Source: Paenibacillus sp.
GTDB taxonomy: Bacteria; Bacillota; Bacilli; Paenibacillales; YIM-B00363
Assembly: GCF_035645195.1 (NCBI RefSeq)
Contig: NZ_DASQNA010000039.1
Span: 287,062 to 351,061, forward strand
Direction: 5' to 3'
Length of the DNA stretch: 64,000 bases
The notes beneath the pieces are model-generated. The model was not told where the DNA came from. It saw only the letters and a list, made by a program, of their open reading frames with translations, and ran no database searches. Within the stretch, counting starts at the first letter, position 1. The number at the start of each line of letters is the position of its first letter. The position numbers were made by a program, and so were the translations under genes. Shown one piece after another: positions 1-8,493 of the stretch.

Positions 1-1478
1 TCTTGATGAAGTCGCTCGACAAGTTCAACTCGATCTCGATGATGGTCGACTCCAAAGCGCGCGGCAACAAGTCGCAGATTACGCAGCTCGGCGGCATGCG
101 GGGCCTCATGGCGAACCCGTCCGGCCGGATCATCGAGTTGCCGATCAAGTCGAACTTCCGCGAAGGCCTCACCGTCCTCGAGTACTTCATCTCGACGCAC
201 GGCGCGCGGAAAGGTCTCGCGGATACGGCGCTTCGGACGGCGGACTCCGGTTACCTGACCCGCCGCCTCGTCGACGTGGCGCAGGACGTCATCGTCCGCG
301 AAGAAGATTGCGGTACGGACAAAGGCTTCGTCGTCGGCAAAATCCAAGACGGCAAAGAAGTCATCGAGGACTTGTACGACCGGATCGAAGGCCGCTACGC
401 TTTCGAGACGGTGCGCCATCCGGAGACGGGCGAAGTCATCGTCGCGCGCAACCAGCTGATCCGCGACGCGGAAGCGAACGCGATTATCGCGGCGGGCGTC
501 GAGAAACTGCAAATCCGTTCGGTGCTCTCTTGCCGCACGCGTCACGGCGTCTGCAAGAAGTGCTACGGCCGTAACCTCGCGACCGGCGCGTTCGTCGAAA
601 TCGGTGAAGCGGTCGGCATCATCGCGGCGCAATCGATCGGCGAGCCGGGAACGCAGCTCACGATGCGTACGTTCCACACGGGCGGCGTCGCGGGCGACGA
701 CATCACGCAAGGTTTGCCGCGGATTCAGGAGCTCTTCGAAGCTCGGAACCCGAAAGGCCAAGCGATCATTTCCGAAATCGACGGCGTCGTGAAGGAGATC
801 CGCGAAGCGAAAGACCGCCGCGAGATCGAAGTCGCCGGCGAAGCGGAATCCAGAACGTATTCCGTCACGTACGGTTCGCGTATCCGCGTCACGGTCGGTC
901 AACAGATCGAAGCGGGCGACGAGCTGACGGACGGTTCCATCGACCCGAAAGAAATGCTGCGCATCAAAGGTATCCGCGGGGTGCAGAACTACATCCTGCA
1001 GGAAGTCCAGCGCGTATATCGTAACCAGGGCGTAGAAATCAACGACAAGCACGTCGAAGTTATGATCCGCCAGATGCTGCGGAAAATCCGCATCGTCGAC
1101 GCGGGCGACACGACGCTGCTGCCAGGCTCGTTCGTGGACATCCACGAATACGAAGAGGCGAACCGCGTCGCGCTCATGGCGGACAAAGAGCCGGCCGTCG
1201 CGCGTCCCGTCCTGCTCGGGATCACGAAGGCGTCTCTCGAGACGGACTCGTTCCTCTCGGCCGCTTCGTTCCAAGAGACGACGCGCGTCTTGACGGACGC
1301 CGCCATCAAGGGCAAAGTCGACCAGCTGCTCGGTTTGAAAGAGAACGTCATTATCGGCAAGCTCATTCCGGCGGGTACGGGGATGTCCCGTTACCGCGGC
1401 ATTCGGGTCGTCGACCCGAACGCGGCGCCGGAAGAAGGCACGGATGCCGTATCCGAACAGCCGGTAGCCGTCGAGTAA
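1..1478 (+). CDS. rpoC: DNA-directed RNA polymerase subunit beta' (C-terminal part, cut by window edge)
   Basis: Largest subunit of RNA polymerase. Only about the last 490 residues are present; the reading frame is open to the left edge, so the true start lies upstream. Residues 64-92 of the fragment ([20 protein letters not shown] and following) are the trigger-loop region. Four cysteines at fragment residues 103, 177, 184 and 187 form the second zinc site. The [18 protein letters not shown] block follows it. The stop TAA is 180 bases upstream of the L7Ae-like gene, which has its own promoter. The gene order rpoC, L7Ae-like, rpsL is that of Bacillales. Identity is certain. Confidence 0.98.
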   Translation, partial: LMKSLDKFNSISMMVDSKARGNKSQITQLGGMRGLMANPSGRIIELPIKSNFREGLTVLEYFISTHGARKGLADTALRTADSGYLTRRLVDVAQDVIVREEDCGTDKGFVVGKIQDGKEVIEDLYDRIEGRYAFETVRHPETGEVIVARNQLIRDAEANAIIAAGVEKLQIRSVLSCRTRHGVCKKCYGRNLATGAFVEIGEAVGIIAAQSIGEPGTQLTMRTFHTGGVAGDDITQGLPRIQELFEARNPKGQAIISEIDGVVKEIREAKDRREIEVAGEAESRTYSVTYGSRIRVTVGQQIEAGDELTDGSIDPKEMLRIKGIRGVQNYILQEVQRVYRNQGVEINDKHVEVMIRQMLRKIRIVDAGDTTLLPGSFVDIHEYEEANRVALMADKEPAVARPVLLGITKASLETDSFLSAASFQETTRVLTDAAIKGKVDQLLGLKENVIIGKLIPAGTGMSRYRGIRVVDPNAAPEEGTDAVSEQPVAVE

Positions 1479-1485
1479 TCGATAG

Positions 1486-1548
1486 CGATTCGAGGCGCGT
1501 CCGCCGCTCCGCTTCCGCGGTTTCGGCGGGCGCGATCCGCTCGAATCG
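1486..1548 (+). other. Long GC-rich hairpin after rpoC
   Basis: Arms 1486-1494 and 1540-1548 are perfectly complementary (9 bp). Inside them 1501-1506 pairs with 1524-1529, and 1496-1500 pairs with 1530-1534 with one wobble. There is no U-run directly after the structure, so it is not a standard intrinsic terminator. It may instead end rpoC mRNA, protect its 3' end or be a processing site. The downstream promoter starts 19 bases later. Confidence 0.6.
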
Positions 1549-1566
1549 GTCTCAATGATTTCCTTC

Positions 1567-1594
1567 TTGACACGGGCGGCAGCCCGGTGATAAT
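1567..1594 (+). promoter_or_regulatory. Sigma-A promoter for the L7Ae-like gene and str operon
   Basis: TTGACA at 1567-1572 and GATAAT at 1589-1594 are separated by 16 bases. The transcript would start near 1601, about 57 bases before the L7Ae-like start codon. It lets the ribosomal genes be transcribed apart from rpoBC. Confidence 0.7.
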
Positions 1595-1657
1595 ATGTTA
1601 CAGTGTGCCAAAAAGAATTGGTCTCATGCGAGCTGTTCTTTGGAGGATATTTCAACA

Positions 1658-1909
1658 ATGTCTTATGATGAAGAACTGCGTGGAAGACAACTGCGCATCG
1701 GCACGAAGCAAACGACGAAAGCGGTGGAGCTAGGCGCAGCCGCCAAAGTGTTTGTGGCGAAAGACGCAGATCCAAAGCTGACGAGCAAGATTGTTTCGCT
1801 GGCGAAGAAGATGGGCGTCGAAGTGGCGTACGTCGATTCTATGAAGCTGTTAGGTAAAGCTTGCGGAATCGAAGTCGGCGCGGCGATGGCTGCTATAGTG
1901 AATGAGTGA
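1658..1909 (+). CDS. rplGB: L7Ae-family ribosomal/K-turn-binding protein
   Basis: An 83-residue protein of the L7Ae/L30e/S12e family, orthologous by size and position to B. subtilis RplGB (YbxF), which binds kink-turn RNA. The family-typical run is residues 9-60: RQLRIGTKQTTKA, then the AAKVFVAKDADP strand and the VEVAYVDSMKLLGKACGI block. The ATG at 1658 is chosen because GGAGG at 1642-1646 precedes it by 11 bases; a TTG 63 bases upstream lies within the promoter's leader and would add an unrelated N-terminus. The gene sits between rpoC and rpsL as in other Bacillales. Its RNA targets are not shown by the sequence. Confidence 0.92.
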   Translation: MSYDEELRGRQLRIGTKQTTKAVELGAAAKVFVAKDADPKLTSKIVSLAKKMGVEVAYVDSMKLLGKACGIEVGAAMAAIVNE

Positions 1910-1913
1910 AACC

Positions 1914-1947
1914 ATGTTTTTGTCCGGGATTCCGAAGACAAAAACAT
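1914..1947 (+). other. Hairpin between the L7Ae-like gene and rpsL
   Basis: ATGTTTTTGTC at 1914-1924 and GACAAAAACAT at 1937-1947 pair perfectly over 11 bp. An inner CGG/CCG stem (1925-1927 with 1932-1934) caps it with a GATT loop, leaving a two-A bulge at 1935-1936. There is no U-run after it. A role in mRNA processing or in control of S12 synthesis is possible. Confidence 0.6.
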
Positions 1948-2029
1948 TCTCTTTGTTCACAAATGACTCACCTGGATCTGTGGACTTAAAAATTGGTTTA
2001 CAAACGTTATTGAAGGAGGTGCAACATAC

Positions 2030-2449
2030 ATGCCAACGATTAACCAACTCGTACGCAAAGGACGCAAAGCGAAGGTCGTCAAGTCCAAGTCCCCGGCGCT
2101 TCAGAAGGGCTTCAACGCTCTGAGACGCGAAGAGACGGACCTGAGCGCACCGCAAAAGCGCGGCGTCTGCACGCGTGTCGGCACGATGACGCCGAAGAAG
2201 CCGAACTCGGCTCTCCGGAAATACGCTCGTGTACGCCTTACGAACCGCGTCGAAGTTACTGCCTACATCGGCGGGATCGGCCACAACTTGCAAGAGCACA
2301 GCGTCGTTCTCGTTCGCGGCGGCCGTGTTAAGGACCTTCCGGGTGTCCGTTACCACATCGTTCGCGGCGCGCTCGATACGGCCGGCGTTAACAACCGGAT
2401 GCAAGCTCGTTCCAAGTACGGCACGAAGCGTCCGAAAGCGAAGAAGTAA
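2030..2449 (+). CDS. rpsL: 30S ribosomal protein S12
   Basis: S12, the decoding-centre protein of the small subunit. The 139 residues match the normal length. Hallmarks are [12 protein letters not shown] at the N-terminus, [17 protein letters not shown] and [16 protein letters not shown]. The lysines in KKPNSALRK and GRVKDLPG, where replacements classically give streptomycin resistance, are the usual ones. A strong Shine-Dalgarno AAGGAGGT (2013-2020) precedes the ATG by 9 bases. It is followed by rpsG, fusA and tuf in the standard str operon order. Confidence 0.99.
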   Translation: MPTINQLVRKGRKAKVVKSKSPALQKGFNALRREETDLSAPQKRGVCTRVGTMTPKKPNSALRKYARVRLTNRVEVTAYIGGIGHNLQEHSVVLVRGGRVKDLPGVRYHIVRGALDTAGVNNRMQARSKYGTKRPKAKK

Positions 2450-2460
2450 TATCAAGTCAG

Positions 2461-2518
2461 CCCGCGTTCAGCGGGAGAGCAAGATCCGAGATCGAGCAAG
2501 TCGCAGGCTCGCCGATCT
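2461..2518 (+). other. Two consecutive hairpins in the rpsL-rpsG spacer
   Basis: CCCGC/GCGGG (2461-2465 with 2471-2475, loop of 5) is followed by a second hairpin. In it AGATC/GATCT and GAGC/GCTC pair (2489-2497 with 2507-2518) with a three-base GCC bulge at 2511-2513. Neither is followed by a U-run. In enterobacteria this spacer is where S7 represses its own operon; a similar role here is only inferred. Confidence 0.45.
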
Positions 2519-2564
2519 CTAAAACCTATACTAAGTATGAACCGATTGGGAAAGGGGGATAACT

Positions 2565-3035
2565 ATGCCACGTAAAGGTCCTGTTCCGAAGCGCGATGTG
2601 CTTCCGGATCCGATTTATAACAGCAAGTTGGTCACTCGTCTTATCAACCGTATCATGATCGACGGTAAGCGCGGCGTCGCTCAGACGATTCTGTACGACG
2701 CGTTCGAACTGATTCGTCAACGTACGGGTAACGAGCCGATGGAAGTATTCGAGGCTGCGATCAAGAACATCATGCCGGTGCTCGAGGTCAAAGCACGCCG
2801 CGTCGGCGGCGCGAACTACCAGGTGCCGATCGAAGTGAAGCCGGAGCGCCGTACGTCGCTTGGTCTTCGTTGGTTGGTCAACTACGCTCGCAACCGCGGC
2901 GAGAAGACGATGACGGAGCGCCTTGCAGCCGAAATCATCGACGCAAGCAACAACACGGGCGCGTCGGTCAAGAAGCGCGAAGATACGCACAAAATGGCCG
3001 AAGCGAACAAAGCGTTCGCCCACTACCGTTGGTAA
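2565..3035 (+). CDS. rpsG: 30S ribosomal protein S7
   Basis: S7 nucleates assembly of the 30S head by binding the 3' domain of 16S rRNA. The 156 residues are the standard length. Visible signatures are [16 protein letters not shown], the [17 protein letters not shown] helix, [17 protein letters not shown] and the C-terminal [25 protein letters not shown] ribosome-binding site precedes the start. It lies in the str operon, 115 bases after rpsL and 39 bases before fusA. The identity is certain. Confidence 0.99.
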   Translation: MPRKGPVPKRDVLPDPIYNSKLVTRLINRIMIDGKRGVAQTILYDAFELIRQRTGNEPMEVFEAAIKNIMPVLEVKARRVGGANYQVPIEVKPERRTSLGLRWLVNYARNRGEKTMTERLAAEIIDASNNTGASVKKREDTHKMAEANKAFAHYRW

Positions 3036-3074
3036 TAAACCACAAGAGGTTTGGATAGAAGGGAGAGCAAGCGA

Positions 3075-5147
3075 ATGCCAAGAGCGTTCTCTTTGCAGAA
3101 CACGCGCAACATCGGCATTATGGCCCACATCGACGCAGGCAAGACGACGACGACCGAGCGCATTCTTTACTTTACCGGACGCGTCCATAAGATCGGCGAG
3201 GTTCACGAAGGCGCCGCAACGATGGACTGGATGGAACAAGAACAAGAGCGCGGCATCACGATCACGTCGGCTGCTACGACGGCGCAATGGAAGGGCCATC
3301 GCGTCAACATTATCGACACGCCCGGACACGTAGACTTCACAGTCGAGGTTGAGCGTTCCCTGCGCGTGCTCGACGGCGCGGTAGCGGTGTTCTCCGCCAA
3401 GGAAGGCGTAGAGCCGCAATCCGAAACCGTATGGCGTCAAGCGGATCGCTACGGCGTTCCGCGGATCGCGTACGTGAACAAGATGGACATCATCGGCGCG
3501 GACTTCCTCGGGGCAGTCCAATCGATGAGAGACCGTCTCGGCGCGAACGCAGTTCCGATTCAACTTCCTATGGGCGCTGAAGCGGACTACGTCGGTTATA
3601 TCGACTTGATCGGTAACGTCGCTTACCGCTTCACGGACGATATGGGCAGCTTGGAGCAATTGAGCGAAATTCCTTCGGAGTATCAAGCACAAGCCGAAGA
3701 GCTTCGCAGCCAATTGATCGAAAAGATCGCCGAACTCGACGAAGAACTGACGATGAAGTACCTCGAAGGCGAAGAAATTTCCGTCGACGAGCTGAAGGTC
3801 GCTCTGCGTAAAGGCACGGTAGGAGTAAAAATCTTCCCGGTCATCGCAGGTTCTTCCTACAAGAACAAGGGCGTACAACCGATGCTCGACGCGGTTATCG
3901 ACTACTTGCCGGCTCCGACGGACGTTCCGGATATCCGCGGCGTTCTCGAAGACGGTACGGAAGTCGTTCGGAAATCGGCCGACAACGAGCCGTTCTCCGC
4001 GCTCGCGTTCAAGATCATGACGGACCCGTATGTCGGTAAGCTTACGTTCTTCCGCGTATACTCCGGTATTCTCAACTCCGGTTCGTACGTGTTGAACGCA
4101 ACGAAGGGCAAGCGCGAGCGGATCGGCCGGATTCTTCAGATGCACGCGAACTCCCGCGAAGAGATCCAAGAGGTATACGCAGGCGACATCGCCGCAGCAG
4201 TAGGCCTCAAGGATACGATCACGGGCGACACGCTGTGCGACGAGAAAAACCCGGTTATCCTCGAGTCGATGAACTTCCCGGACCCGGTTATCTCCATCGC
4301 GGTAGAGCCGAAGTCCAAAGCGGACCAAGACAAGATGGGCGTCGCTTTGACGAAGCTGGCCGAGGAAGACCCGACGTTCCGTTACTACACGGACGAAGAA
4401 ACGGGCCAGACGATCATCCAGGGTATGGGCGAGCTCCATCTCGAGATCATCGTCGACCGCATGAAGCGCGAATTCAAGGTGGAAACGAACGTCGGCAAGC
4501 CGCAGGTTGCTTACCGCGAAACGTTCCGCCAACCGGCGAAAGTCGAAGGCAAGTTCGTACGTCAGTCCGGCGGTCGCGGCCAATACGGCCATTGCTGGAT
4601 CGAATTCGAACCGCTCGAAGCTGGCTCCGGATTCGTGTTCGAAAACAAGATCGTCGGCGGTGTTGTACCGCGTGAATATATTCCTGCAGTACAAAACGGT
4701 ATCGAAGAGTCGATGAAGAACGGCGTATTGGCCGGCTTCCCGCTCGTAGATATCAAGGCGACGATCGTCGACGGTTCGTACCACGACGTCGACTCCAACG
4801 AGATGGCGTTCAAAATTGCCGGCTCTATGGCGCTCAAAGCGGCGAAAGACAAGTGTAAGCCGGTTCTTCTCGAGCCGATCATGAAAGTCGAAGTTACCGT
4901 TCCGGAAGAGTACATGGGCGACGTTATGGGCGACCTGAACTCCCGCCGCGGTCGGATCGAAGGCATGGACAACCGTGCCGGCGCTCAGATCATCCGTGCG
5001 AAGGTTCCGCTCTCCGAGATGTTCGGTTACTCGACTACGCTTCGCTCTCGTACGCAAGGTCGCGGCGTGTTCGCGATGGAACTCTCCCATTATGAGGAAG
5101 TGCCTAAATCTATCGCAGATGAGATCATCTCGAAGAAGGGCGCCTAA
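3075..5147 (+). CDS. fusA: Elongation factor G
   Basis: Translational GTPase that drives tRNA-mRNA translocation and, with RRF, ribosome recycling. 690 residues. GTPase motifs are G1 [13 protein letters not shown]2 RGITI, G3 DTPGH, G4 NKMD and a G5-region GSSYKNKG, where many relatives have GSAFKNKG. The C-terminal domain ends [15 protein letters not shown]. The ATG at 3075 is preferred over an in-frame ATG at 3051 because GAAGGGAGA lies just upstream and the protein then begins [20 protein letters not shown] as is usual. It is followed after 36 bases by tuf. Confidence 0.98.
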   Translation: MPRAFSLQNTRNIGIMAHIDAGKTTTTERILYFTGRVHKIGEVHEGAATMDWMEQEQERGITITSAATTAQWKGHRVNIIDTPGHVDFTVEVERSLRVLDGAVAVFSAKEGVEPQSETVWRQADRYGVPRIAYVNKMDIIGADFLGAVQSMRDRLGANAVPIQLPMGAEADYVGYIDLIGNVAYRFTDDMGSLEQLSEIPSEYQAQAEELRSQLIEKIAELDEELTMKYLEGEEISVDELKVALRKGTVGVKIFPVIAGSSYKNKGVQPMLDAVIDYLPAPTDVPDIRGVLEDGTEVVRKSADNEPFSALAFKIMTDPYVGKLTFFRVYSGILNSGSYVLNATKGKRERIGRILQMHANSREEIQEVYAGDIAAAVGLKDTITGDTLCDEKNPVILESMNFPDPVISIAVEPKSKADQDKMGVALTKLAEEDPTFRYYTDEETGQTIIQGMGELHLEIIVDRMKREFKVETNVGKPQVAYRETFRQPAKVEGKFVRQSGGRGQYGHCWIEFEPLEAGSGFVFENKIVGGVVPREYIPAVQNGIEESMKNGVLAGFPLVDIKATIVDGSYHDVDSNEMAFKIAGSMALKAAKDKCKPVLLEPIMKVEVTVPEEYMGDVMGDLNSRRGRIEGMDNRAGAQIIRAKVPLSEMFGYSTTLRSRTQGRGVFAMELSHYEEVPKSIADEIISKKGA

Positions 5148-5183
5148 TTATACTAATTTTTCTCTAAGGAGGAAATTTCACTA

Positions 5184-6374
5184 ATGGCAAAGGCAAAATT
5201 CGAACGTAATAAGCCGCACGTTAACATCGGCACGATCGGTCACGTCGACCACGGTAAAACGACGCTGACGGCAGCAATCACGACGGTATTGTCGAAGAAG
5301 TACGGCGGTAACGCTGTAGCATTCGACCAAATCGACAAAGCTCCGGAAGAGCGCGAGCGCGGTATCACGATCTCGACGGCACACGTTGAGTACGAGACGC
5401 CGAACCGTCACTACGCTCACGTTGACTGCCCAGGACACGCCGACTACGTTAAGAACATGATCACGGGTGCTGCACAGATGGACGGCGCAATCCTCGTCGT
5501 ATCCGCAGCTGACGGCCCAATGCCGCAAACGCGCGAGCACATCCTGCTCTCCCGTCAGGTAGGCGTACCGTACATCGTCGTATTCATGAACAAGTGCGAC
5601 ATGGTTGAAGACGAAGAATTGCTCGAGCTCGTCGAGATGGAAATCCGCGACCTGCTGTCCGAGTACGAATTCCCGGGCGACGACACGCCGATCATCCGCG
5701 GTTCCGCGCGCGAAGCGCTGCAAAACCCGGACGGCGAGTGGGCTCAAAAAATCATCGAGCTGTTCGAGCAAATCGACACGTACATCCCGACGCCGGAGCG
5801 CGATACGGACAAGCCGTTCCTTATGCCGGTCGAGGACGTATTCACGATCACGGGCCGCGGTACGGTTGCTACGGGCCGCGTAGAGCGTGGTGTGGTTAAA
5901 GTCGGCGACGAAGTCGAGATCATCGGTCTCGCCGAAGAAACTCGCAAGACGGTCGTTACGGGCGTTGAAATGTTCCGTAAGTTGCTCGACTCCGCACAAG
6001 CGGGCGACAACATCGGCGCACTGCTCCGCGGTGTTGACCGTAAAGACATCGAGCGCGGTCAAGTTTTGGCGAAGACGGGTTCCGTTAAGCCGCACACGAA
6101 CTTCACGGCTCAAATCTACGTCCTGACGAAAGAAGAAGGCGGCCGTCACAAGCCTTTCTTCACGGGCTACCGTCCGCAATTCTACTTCCGTACGACGGAC
6201 GTTACGGGCATCATCAACCTGCCGGAAGGCACGGAGATGGTTATGCCTGGCGACAACATCACGGTAACGGTTGAGCTCATCGCTCCGATCGCTATCGAAG
6301 AAGGTACGCGTTTCGCTATCCGCGAAGGCGGCCGTACGGTTGGCGCTGGCGCCGTTGCAACGATCCAAAAGTAA
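5184..6374 (+). CDS. tuf: Elongation factor Tu
   Basis: GTPase that delivers aminoacyl-tRNA to the ribosomal A site. The 396 residues are the standard length. It starts [20 protein letters not shown], with G1 [10 protein letters not shown], switch [15 protein letters not shown], and the barrel domains through [19 protein letters not shown] at 5167-5173 serves as ribosome-binding site. It is the last gene of the str operon and is followed by a strong terminator. Codon use is narrow, as expected for a very highly expressed gene. Confidence 0.99.
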   Translation: MAKAKFERNKPHVNIGTIGHVDHGKTTLTAAITTVLSKKYGGNAVAFDQIDKAPEERERGITISTAHVEYETPNRHYAHVDCPGHADYVKNMITGAAQMDGAILVVSAADGPMPQTREHILLSRQVGVPYIVVFMNKCDMVEDEELLELVEMEIRDLLSEYEFPGDDTPIIRGSAREALQNPDGEWAQKIIELFEQIDTYIPTPERDTDKPFLMPVEDVFTITGRGTVATGRVERGVVKVGDEVEIIGLAEETRKTVVTGVEMFRKLLDSAQAGDNIGALLRGVDRKDIERGQVLAKTGSVKPHTNFTAQIYVLTKEEGGRHKPFFTGYRPQFYFRTTDVTGIINLPEGTEMVMPGDNITVTVELIAPIAIEEGTRFAIREGGRTVGAGAVATIQK

Positions 6375-6390
6375 TTCGTTACACATAAGA

Positions 6391-6426
6391 AGAGTCGATC
6401 GGGTTCGCCCGATCGGCTCTTTTTTG
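6391..6426 (+). terminator. Intrinsic terminator of the str operon
   Basis: A 13-bp stem (6391-6403 with 6408-6420, one wobble) is closed by a TTCG tetraloop. Six T residues follow at 6420-6425. Confidence 0.95.
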
Positions 6427-6496
6427 CGTCTGATGCCGTTTTGCGCTTTAGGCGGAGTGAGATTTGCATCGATGATGTTGCGCGAAGCTGGCGACG

Positions 6497-7432
6497 GCAC
6501 AAATTTTGTGCGGTTCAGGGAAAAGAGCGCAAACGTTGTGCGGTTGGGGAGGAACGGAATGCGTTAGTGAGTCGGAAGTCGGCGGTTACGGGGCCAGCGG
6601 TAGCGCAACGCTCCATCAACAGCACAATATTTATGCTGTTAAGGCAAAAGAGCGCAGATTTTGTGCGGTTGGTGTGGAGCGAAATGCGTTAGTGAGCCGG
6701 AAGTCGGCGGTTACGAGGCCAGCGGAAGCACATCGCTCCACCGACGGAACAAAATTAGTGCGGTTCAGAGAAAAGCGTGCATACTTTGTGCAGTTGAAGG
6801 GGAGCGGAATGCATTAGTGAGCCGGAATTCGGAGGATACGGGGCCTGCGACCGCGCATCGCTCTACAGATAGCACAAAATTAGTACGGTTCGGGGAAAAG
6901 AGCGCAAACGTTGTGCGGTTGGTGTGGAGCGAAATGCGTTAGTGAGTCGGGATTCGGCAGTAACAGGTCATGGGGCAGCGAAGCGCTCTGGCAACAGCAC
7001 AAATTTTGTGCGGTTCAGGGAAAAGAGCGCAAACGTTGTGCGGTTGGGGAGGAACGGAATGCGTTAGTGAGCTGGAAGTCGGCGGTTACGGGGCCAGCGA
7101 CAGCGCAACGCTCAATCAACAGCACAATATTTATGCTGTTAAGGCAAAAGAGCGCAGATTTTGTACGGTTGGTGTGGAGCGAAATGCGTTAGTGAGCCGG
7201 GATTCGGCAGTAACAGGTCATGGGGTAGCGAAGCGCTCTGCTAACAGCACAAAATTAGTGCGGTTCAGGGAAAAGAGCACAAACTTCGTGTGGTTGGGCA
7301 GAGCGGAATAGCGTTAGTGAGTCGGGATTGATCGGTAACGGGTCGCGAGACAGCGGTGCGGCTCCACAACCAGCACAGTACTTGTGCTGTTAAGGTAAAA
7401 GGGCGCAGATATAGTGCGGTTAGGGACGTGGG
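6497..7432. repeat. Tandem array of a 125-bp repeat, about 7.5 copies, non-coding
   Basis: Copies begin at 6497, 6622, 6747, 6872, 6997, 7122 and 7247 (exact 125-bp steps), and a partial eighth at 7373. The inner anchor GCGTTAGTGA recurs at 6561, 6686, 6811 (GCATTAGTGA), 6936, 7061, 7186 and 7311. Copies 1-2 closely match copies 5-6, 500 bp away, so there is higher-order duplication. Each unit holds two palindromic cores of the form GCRCAA-N-TTGTGC about 30 bp apart, each followed by GGTT. Because 125 is not a multiple of 3, the same sequence is read in a different frame in successive copies, so the short open frames are not a protein repeat. The array fills the tuf to next-gene gap. Function unknown. 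Confidence 0.92.
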
Positions 7433-7461
7433 CTAGCCAATCGTACGAGAGTTGAACAGGA

Positions 7462-8046
7462 TCAGGGCGCGTACAGCGACGCGTCCGACGCCCCCAGCGT
7501 CAGCAGGCTGCCCGAGGCCGCGGAGCGTTGTAGAGACGAAATGAGCAGTATACGGGGCAGCATCCACCAGCTATGCAGAACGGCCAACGACGCGGCTGAC
7601 ACAGGAGGCAGCCAAACGGCGAAGACGCCCGAGATGAGGAAGCCTACGACGAACAAATGCAGCTGAATCGAGCGAAACTGGCGGAACGAGATGGTGGCGG
7701 TCGGCAAATAGCCGTACCAAGGCCACGACCGGCTCCACCCGTACCGTGAGGTGTCCGCGCCGCTTTCGTTTTCGCGCGCCAGCAGCAGCTTGGTCACGAC
7801 ACAATAGACCGCTTGCCATAGCCCAAGGGCGAGGACGGAGAACGCCACAGGAACGAGTCCGTCCCAGACGTACGCGGCGGACAGCCAAACGAGCGGGAGT
7901 CCGGCGTACAGCAGGGCAATCGGCGCACGGCGTCGAATTTTTTTTAATAGCTTGTATTGATAGATGATTTTATCGGTTTGCGTCTGCACCTCGGCTGCCT
8001 CCGCTTGTGCGGTGCGGTTCATGCACTTCGCTTGCCGCTCCCACAT
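7462..8046 (-). CDS. Uncharacterised membrane protein
   Basis: I do not recognise this protein. It has about 194 residues if started at the ATG at 8046, or 186 from the next ATG at 8022. Neither start has a convincing ribosome-binding site. A basic, charged N-terminus (KLLKKIRRRAP) precedes hydrophobic segments LLYAGLPLVWLSAAYVW, PVAFSVLALGLWQAVYCVV, LFVVGFLISGVFAVWL and a last one near SWWMLPRILLI, suggesting four membrane spans. A Trp/Tyr-rich loop (SRSWPWYGYLP) lies between spans 2 and 3. A TATAAT-like -10 lies at 8096-8091 on this strand. It is transcribed against all neighbours except abrB and abuts the 125-bp array. Confidence 0.55.
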   Translation of the reverse strand: MWERQAKCMNRTAQAEAAEVQTQTDKIIYQYKLLKKIRRRAPIALLYAGLPLVWLSAAYVWDGLVPVAFSVLALGLWQAVYCVVTKLLLARENESGADTSRYGWSRSWPWYGYLPTATISFRQFRSIQLHLFVVGFLISGVFAVWLPPVSAASLAVLHSWWMLPRILLISSLQRSAASGSLLTLGASDASLYAP

Positions 8047-8115
8047 ATGATATAGGAAATTAAAGGGCCTTGACGCCCTGTCGATTCTCAATTATAGCAA
8101 AGTTGCGAAAAAAAA

Positions 8116-8145
8116 GTTTAGAGATTTGGATGAAAGGCAATACTG
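8116..8145 (+). promoter_or_regulatory. Sigma-F promoter of gin
   Basis: GTTTA at 8116-8120 fits the sigma-F -35 GYWTA. After 15 bases, GGCAATACTG at 8136-8145 matches 9 of 10 positions of the -10 consensus GGNRANAYTW. B. subtilis csfB is a known forespore (sigma-F) gene. Confidence 0.72.
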
Positions 8146-8173
8146 GGAGTAAAAAAGGAAAGGTGAGCTGCCC

Positions 8174-8377
8174 ATGAGTGCGCTGCAACCCGAAGAGCTG
8201 CCGATGTCCTGCACCTGTATCATTTGCGAACAAACGCGAGCCGAAGGCATTCATATTTGCGGACAATTCATCTGCGCGGACTGCGAGCAGGAGATGGTAC
8301 GGACGGACGTGAAGGACGAAAAGTACCCGTTCTTCATTATGCAGATGAAACGGGTTTGGTATAAAAAAGACGCCTGA
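8174..8377 (+). CDS. csfB: Anti-sigma-G factor Gin (CsfB)
   Basis: A 67-residue zinc-finger protein. Gin/CsfB inhibits sigma-G (and sigma-E) to keep compartment-specific sporulation transcription in order. Two CxxC pairs, CIIC at 15-18 and CADC at about 34-37, bracket GIHICGQFIC, typical of the family. AAGGAAAGGTG precedes the ATG. It has its own sigma-F-type promoter and its own terminator, so it is a monocistronic forespore unit. In B. subtilis csfB also lies just before the yaaO-tmk cluster, although xpaC and yaaN are absent here. Confidence 0.9.
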   Translation: MSALQPEELPMSCTCIICEQTRAEGIHICGQFICADCEQEMVRTDVKDEKYPFFIMQMKRVWYKKDA

Positions 8378-8405
8378 CCGATGCGGACTATATCCCATAA
8401 AAAGG

Positions 8406-8439
8406 AGCCTCCCGGGCATGAATCGGGCGGCTTTTTTTT
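8406..8439 (+). terminator. Intrinsic terminator of gin
   Basis: AGCC-T-CCCG (8406-8414) pairs with CGGG-C-GGCT (8424-8432) with one mismatch and is followed by eight T residues. Confidence 0.88.
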
Positions 8440-8493
8440 CGCACGGGGACAAGGTAAGATAGAAGCACGAGTTTCAGAGAGGGAGATCGATGG

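Noticed and set aside
2489..2518. Kink-turn target of the L7Ae-like protein in the rpsL-rpsG spacer
   Set aside because: A three-base bulge is present, but the flanking bases are Watson-Crick pairs instead of tandem G-A pairs.
2526..5090. Minus-strand open frame of 854 codons opposite fusA
   Set aside because: It is an artefact of strongly biased third codon positions in a highly expressed gene. The sense strand encodes certain EF-G.
6271..7311. Several short open frames of 60-113 codons inside the 125-bp array
   Set aside because: Their peptides are the same repeat read in rotating frames because 125 is not divisible by 3. No ribosome-binding sites match and codon use is unlike the neighbours.
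6497..7432. CRISPR array
   Set aside because: The whole 125-bp unit is conserved, with no unique spacers and no cas genes nearby.
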